Virus record (IMG/VR): IMGVR_UViG_3300027911_000048
Span: 1-30,099 of that record
DNA: 30,099 nucleotides
Origin: a virus
Strand: one strand, 5' to 3'
How positions within the stretch are numbered: the stretch's first letter is position 1; every line of letters starts with the position of its first letter. The position numbers and the translations under genes are program-made. Positions 29,321-30,099 of the stretch are shown here, piece after piece. The notes below the pieces were generated by a model. That model searched no databases and was not told the origin of the DNA. It saw only the letters and a list, made by a program, of their open reading frames with translations.

Positions 29321-30099
29321 GCGAAGATATAAAAGAAACTATACTGGAACCAATTCCAGAAGCAAAGCCAAAGAAACCACGCAAGCCTCGTGCTAAGAAA
29401 GCAACGCCAGGTAAGCGAGGTCGTCCTAAGACAAAGCCATACCTTCCATATGCAGAGGCATCAACATTCGTTCGTGATCAAAATATCACATCTGTCCTTG
29501 AGTTCCAAAAGTGGCACGATAAAGAAAAGCCAGCTGTTATCCCACGTTGGCCGCACCGTGTTTATATTAAGGACTGGACAACATGGAATAACTTTCTTGG
29601 AACATCAAATACATTCGAAACCGCTCGTCGTAAGTGGAGAGGTTTCGAAGATGCATGCGAGTGGGCTCGTGCTCTAAAGTTGGAGACGGCAGCTGCTTGG
29701 ACAGAATATGTGAAGAACAATACAATCCCAACAGACATTCCAAAGCGTCCCGATCTAACTTACAAGACGTGGAGAACGTGGGGATATTTCCTTGGCAACA
29801 AACCAGAAGCCGTTGTTGAAGTTAAACAACAACAAGCACTGAAGCCTGTATTCTACATTGTTCGTGAAGGTGGAGATATAAACAAGCCAGGAAACATTTA
29901 TAGATTTGAAGTTGAACCACAAGGCCTTCGTTATGTTTATAACAAGTGGAAGCGAGAACAGTTTGAGATTATTAAGTTGTTCTGGTTTGAAGATGCACAA
30001 ACAGAAGTCGTTAGAGGGATCATCAACTCTCTATCGTCGTCGTACCAATCACAAGATAGAGTACGGATCGTTCCTAACATCTATGAAATATTGTGGAGA
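29317..30099 (+). CDS. AT-hook protein with phage-integrase-type repeats (3' partial)
   Basis: ATG 29317 lies in an ATGA overlap with the superoxide dismutase stop; the frame stays open to the window edge (261 codons). Residues 1-45 are very basic with Lys/Pro/Arg runs and KRGRPK, the core of an AT-hook minor-groove binder. Two imperfect repeats follow. The first is around F-x-x-W-x-x...P-x-W-P-x-x-x-Y...W-x-x-W-x-x-FLG (about 47-105). The second is FEDACEWARALKL...W-x-x-Y...IPTDIPKRPDLTYKTW...WGYFLG (about 122-174). Both have the pattern of integrase-repeat units (INT_rpt). The domain after about 190 (FYIVREGGDINKPGNIYRFE) is unidentified. DNA binding is likely; no integrase catalytic domain is visible. 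Confidence 0.75.
   Translation, partial: MSEDIKETILEPIPEAKPKKPRKPRAKKATPGKRGRPKTKPYLPYAEASTFVRDQNITSVLEFQKWHDKEKPAVIPRWPHRVYIKDWTTWNNFLGTSNTFETARRKWRGFEDACEWARALKLETAAAWTEYVKNNTIPTDIPKRPDLTYKTWRTWGYFLGNKPEAVVEVKQQQALKPVFYIVREGGDINKPGNIYRFEVEPQGLRYVYNKWKREQFEIIKLFWFEDAQTEVVRGIINSLSSSYQSQDRVRIVPNIYEILWR

Noticed and set aside
29390-29819. Plus-strand ORFs at 29390-29677 and 29634-29819
   Set aside because: They are out-of-frame shadows of the partial AT-hook/INT_rpt gene, whose own frame is open from 29317 to the edge.

Overview
The window looks like part of a lytic tailed phage genome of the T4 superfamily (a myovirus with T4-type replication). Evidence seen in the sequence: T4-type gp32, UvsX, UvsY, UvsW, gp44 and probable gp62 homologues; several large tail-fibre genes; dense, mostly co-directional genes with stop/start overlaps; sigma70-type promoters; and T4-type late promoters (TATAAATA). 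No tRNA, rRNA, CRISPR array, integrase or IS was found. The host cannot be named; a Gram-negative bacterium is the natural guess for a T4-like phage.

Layout. Positions 1-3517 hold two tail-fibre/adhesin genes: a collagen-like fibre with a C-terminal S74 self-cleaving chaperone (5' end outside the window) and a glycine-rich adhesin. A strong sigma70 promoter at 3521 then drives a glycan-related pair: a GH130-like beta-propeller and a TPR-FkbM methyltransferase fusion. A GIY-YIG homing endonuclease (5965-6576) sits just upstream of gene 32 and is bracketed by copies of the A/T-rich repeats in the gene 32 leader. Positions 6642-12745 are the recombination/repair block: gp32, UvsX, an RlaP-type nucleotidyltransferase, a hypothetical, UvsY, a small ORF and UvsW. 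Positions 12781-16281 hold hypotheticals, half of a C-family DNA polymerase core, a GroES/gp31-like co-chaperonin and a membrane coiled-coil protein. Positions 16329-20213 form a clamp-loader operon (gp44, probable gp62) interleaved with coiled-coil and zinc-ribbon proteins. Positions 20247-26166 are three large fibres sharing one N-terminal attachment domain but with different tips. The second polymerase half follows at 26185, then two hypotheticals, a lone minus-strand gene with its own late promoter, an iron-type superoxide dismutase, and an AT-hook protein with integrase-type repeats that runs off the right edge.

The most unusual content is a miniature bacterial-type (family C, DnaE/Pol III alpha) polymerase core split between two genes about 12 kb apart. 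The upstream gene (13725-14267) ends where DnaE proteins have the GRGS...FLN block. The downstream gene (26185-26757) begins exactly at the DIDID catalytic motif and keeps the third catalytic Asp, the RPG motif and the F-x-x-SH-x-x-x-YA motif. PHP, tau-binding, HhH and OB domains are absent from both. The second gene has a promoter placed so that its mRNA would start at the AUG. A second notable element is a promoter nested inside the terminator hairpin between uvsX and the nucleotidyltransferase. All homology statements are from motif recognition by eye; no database search was run.
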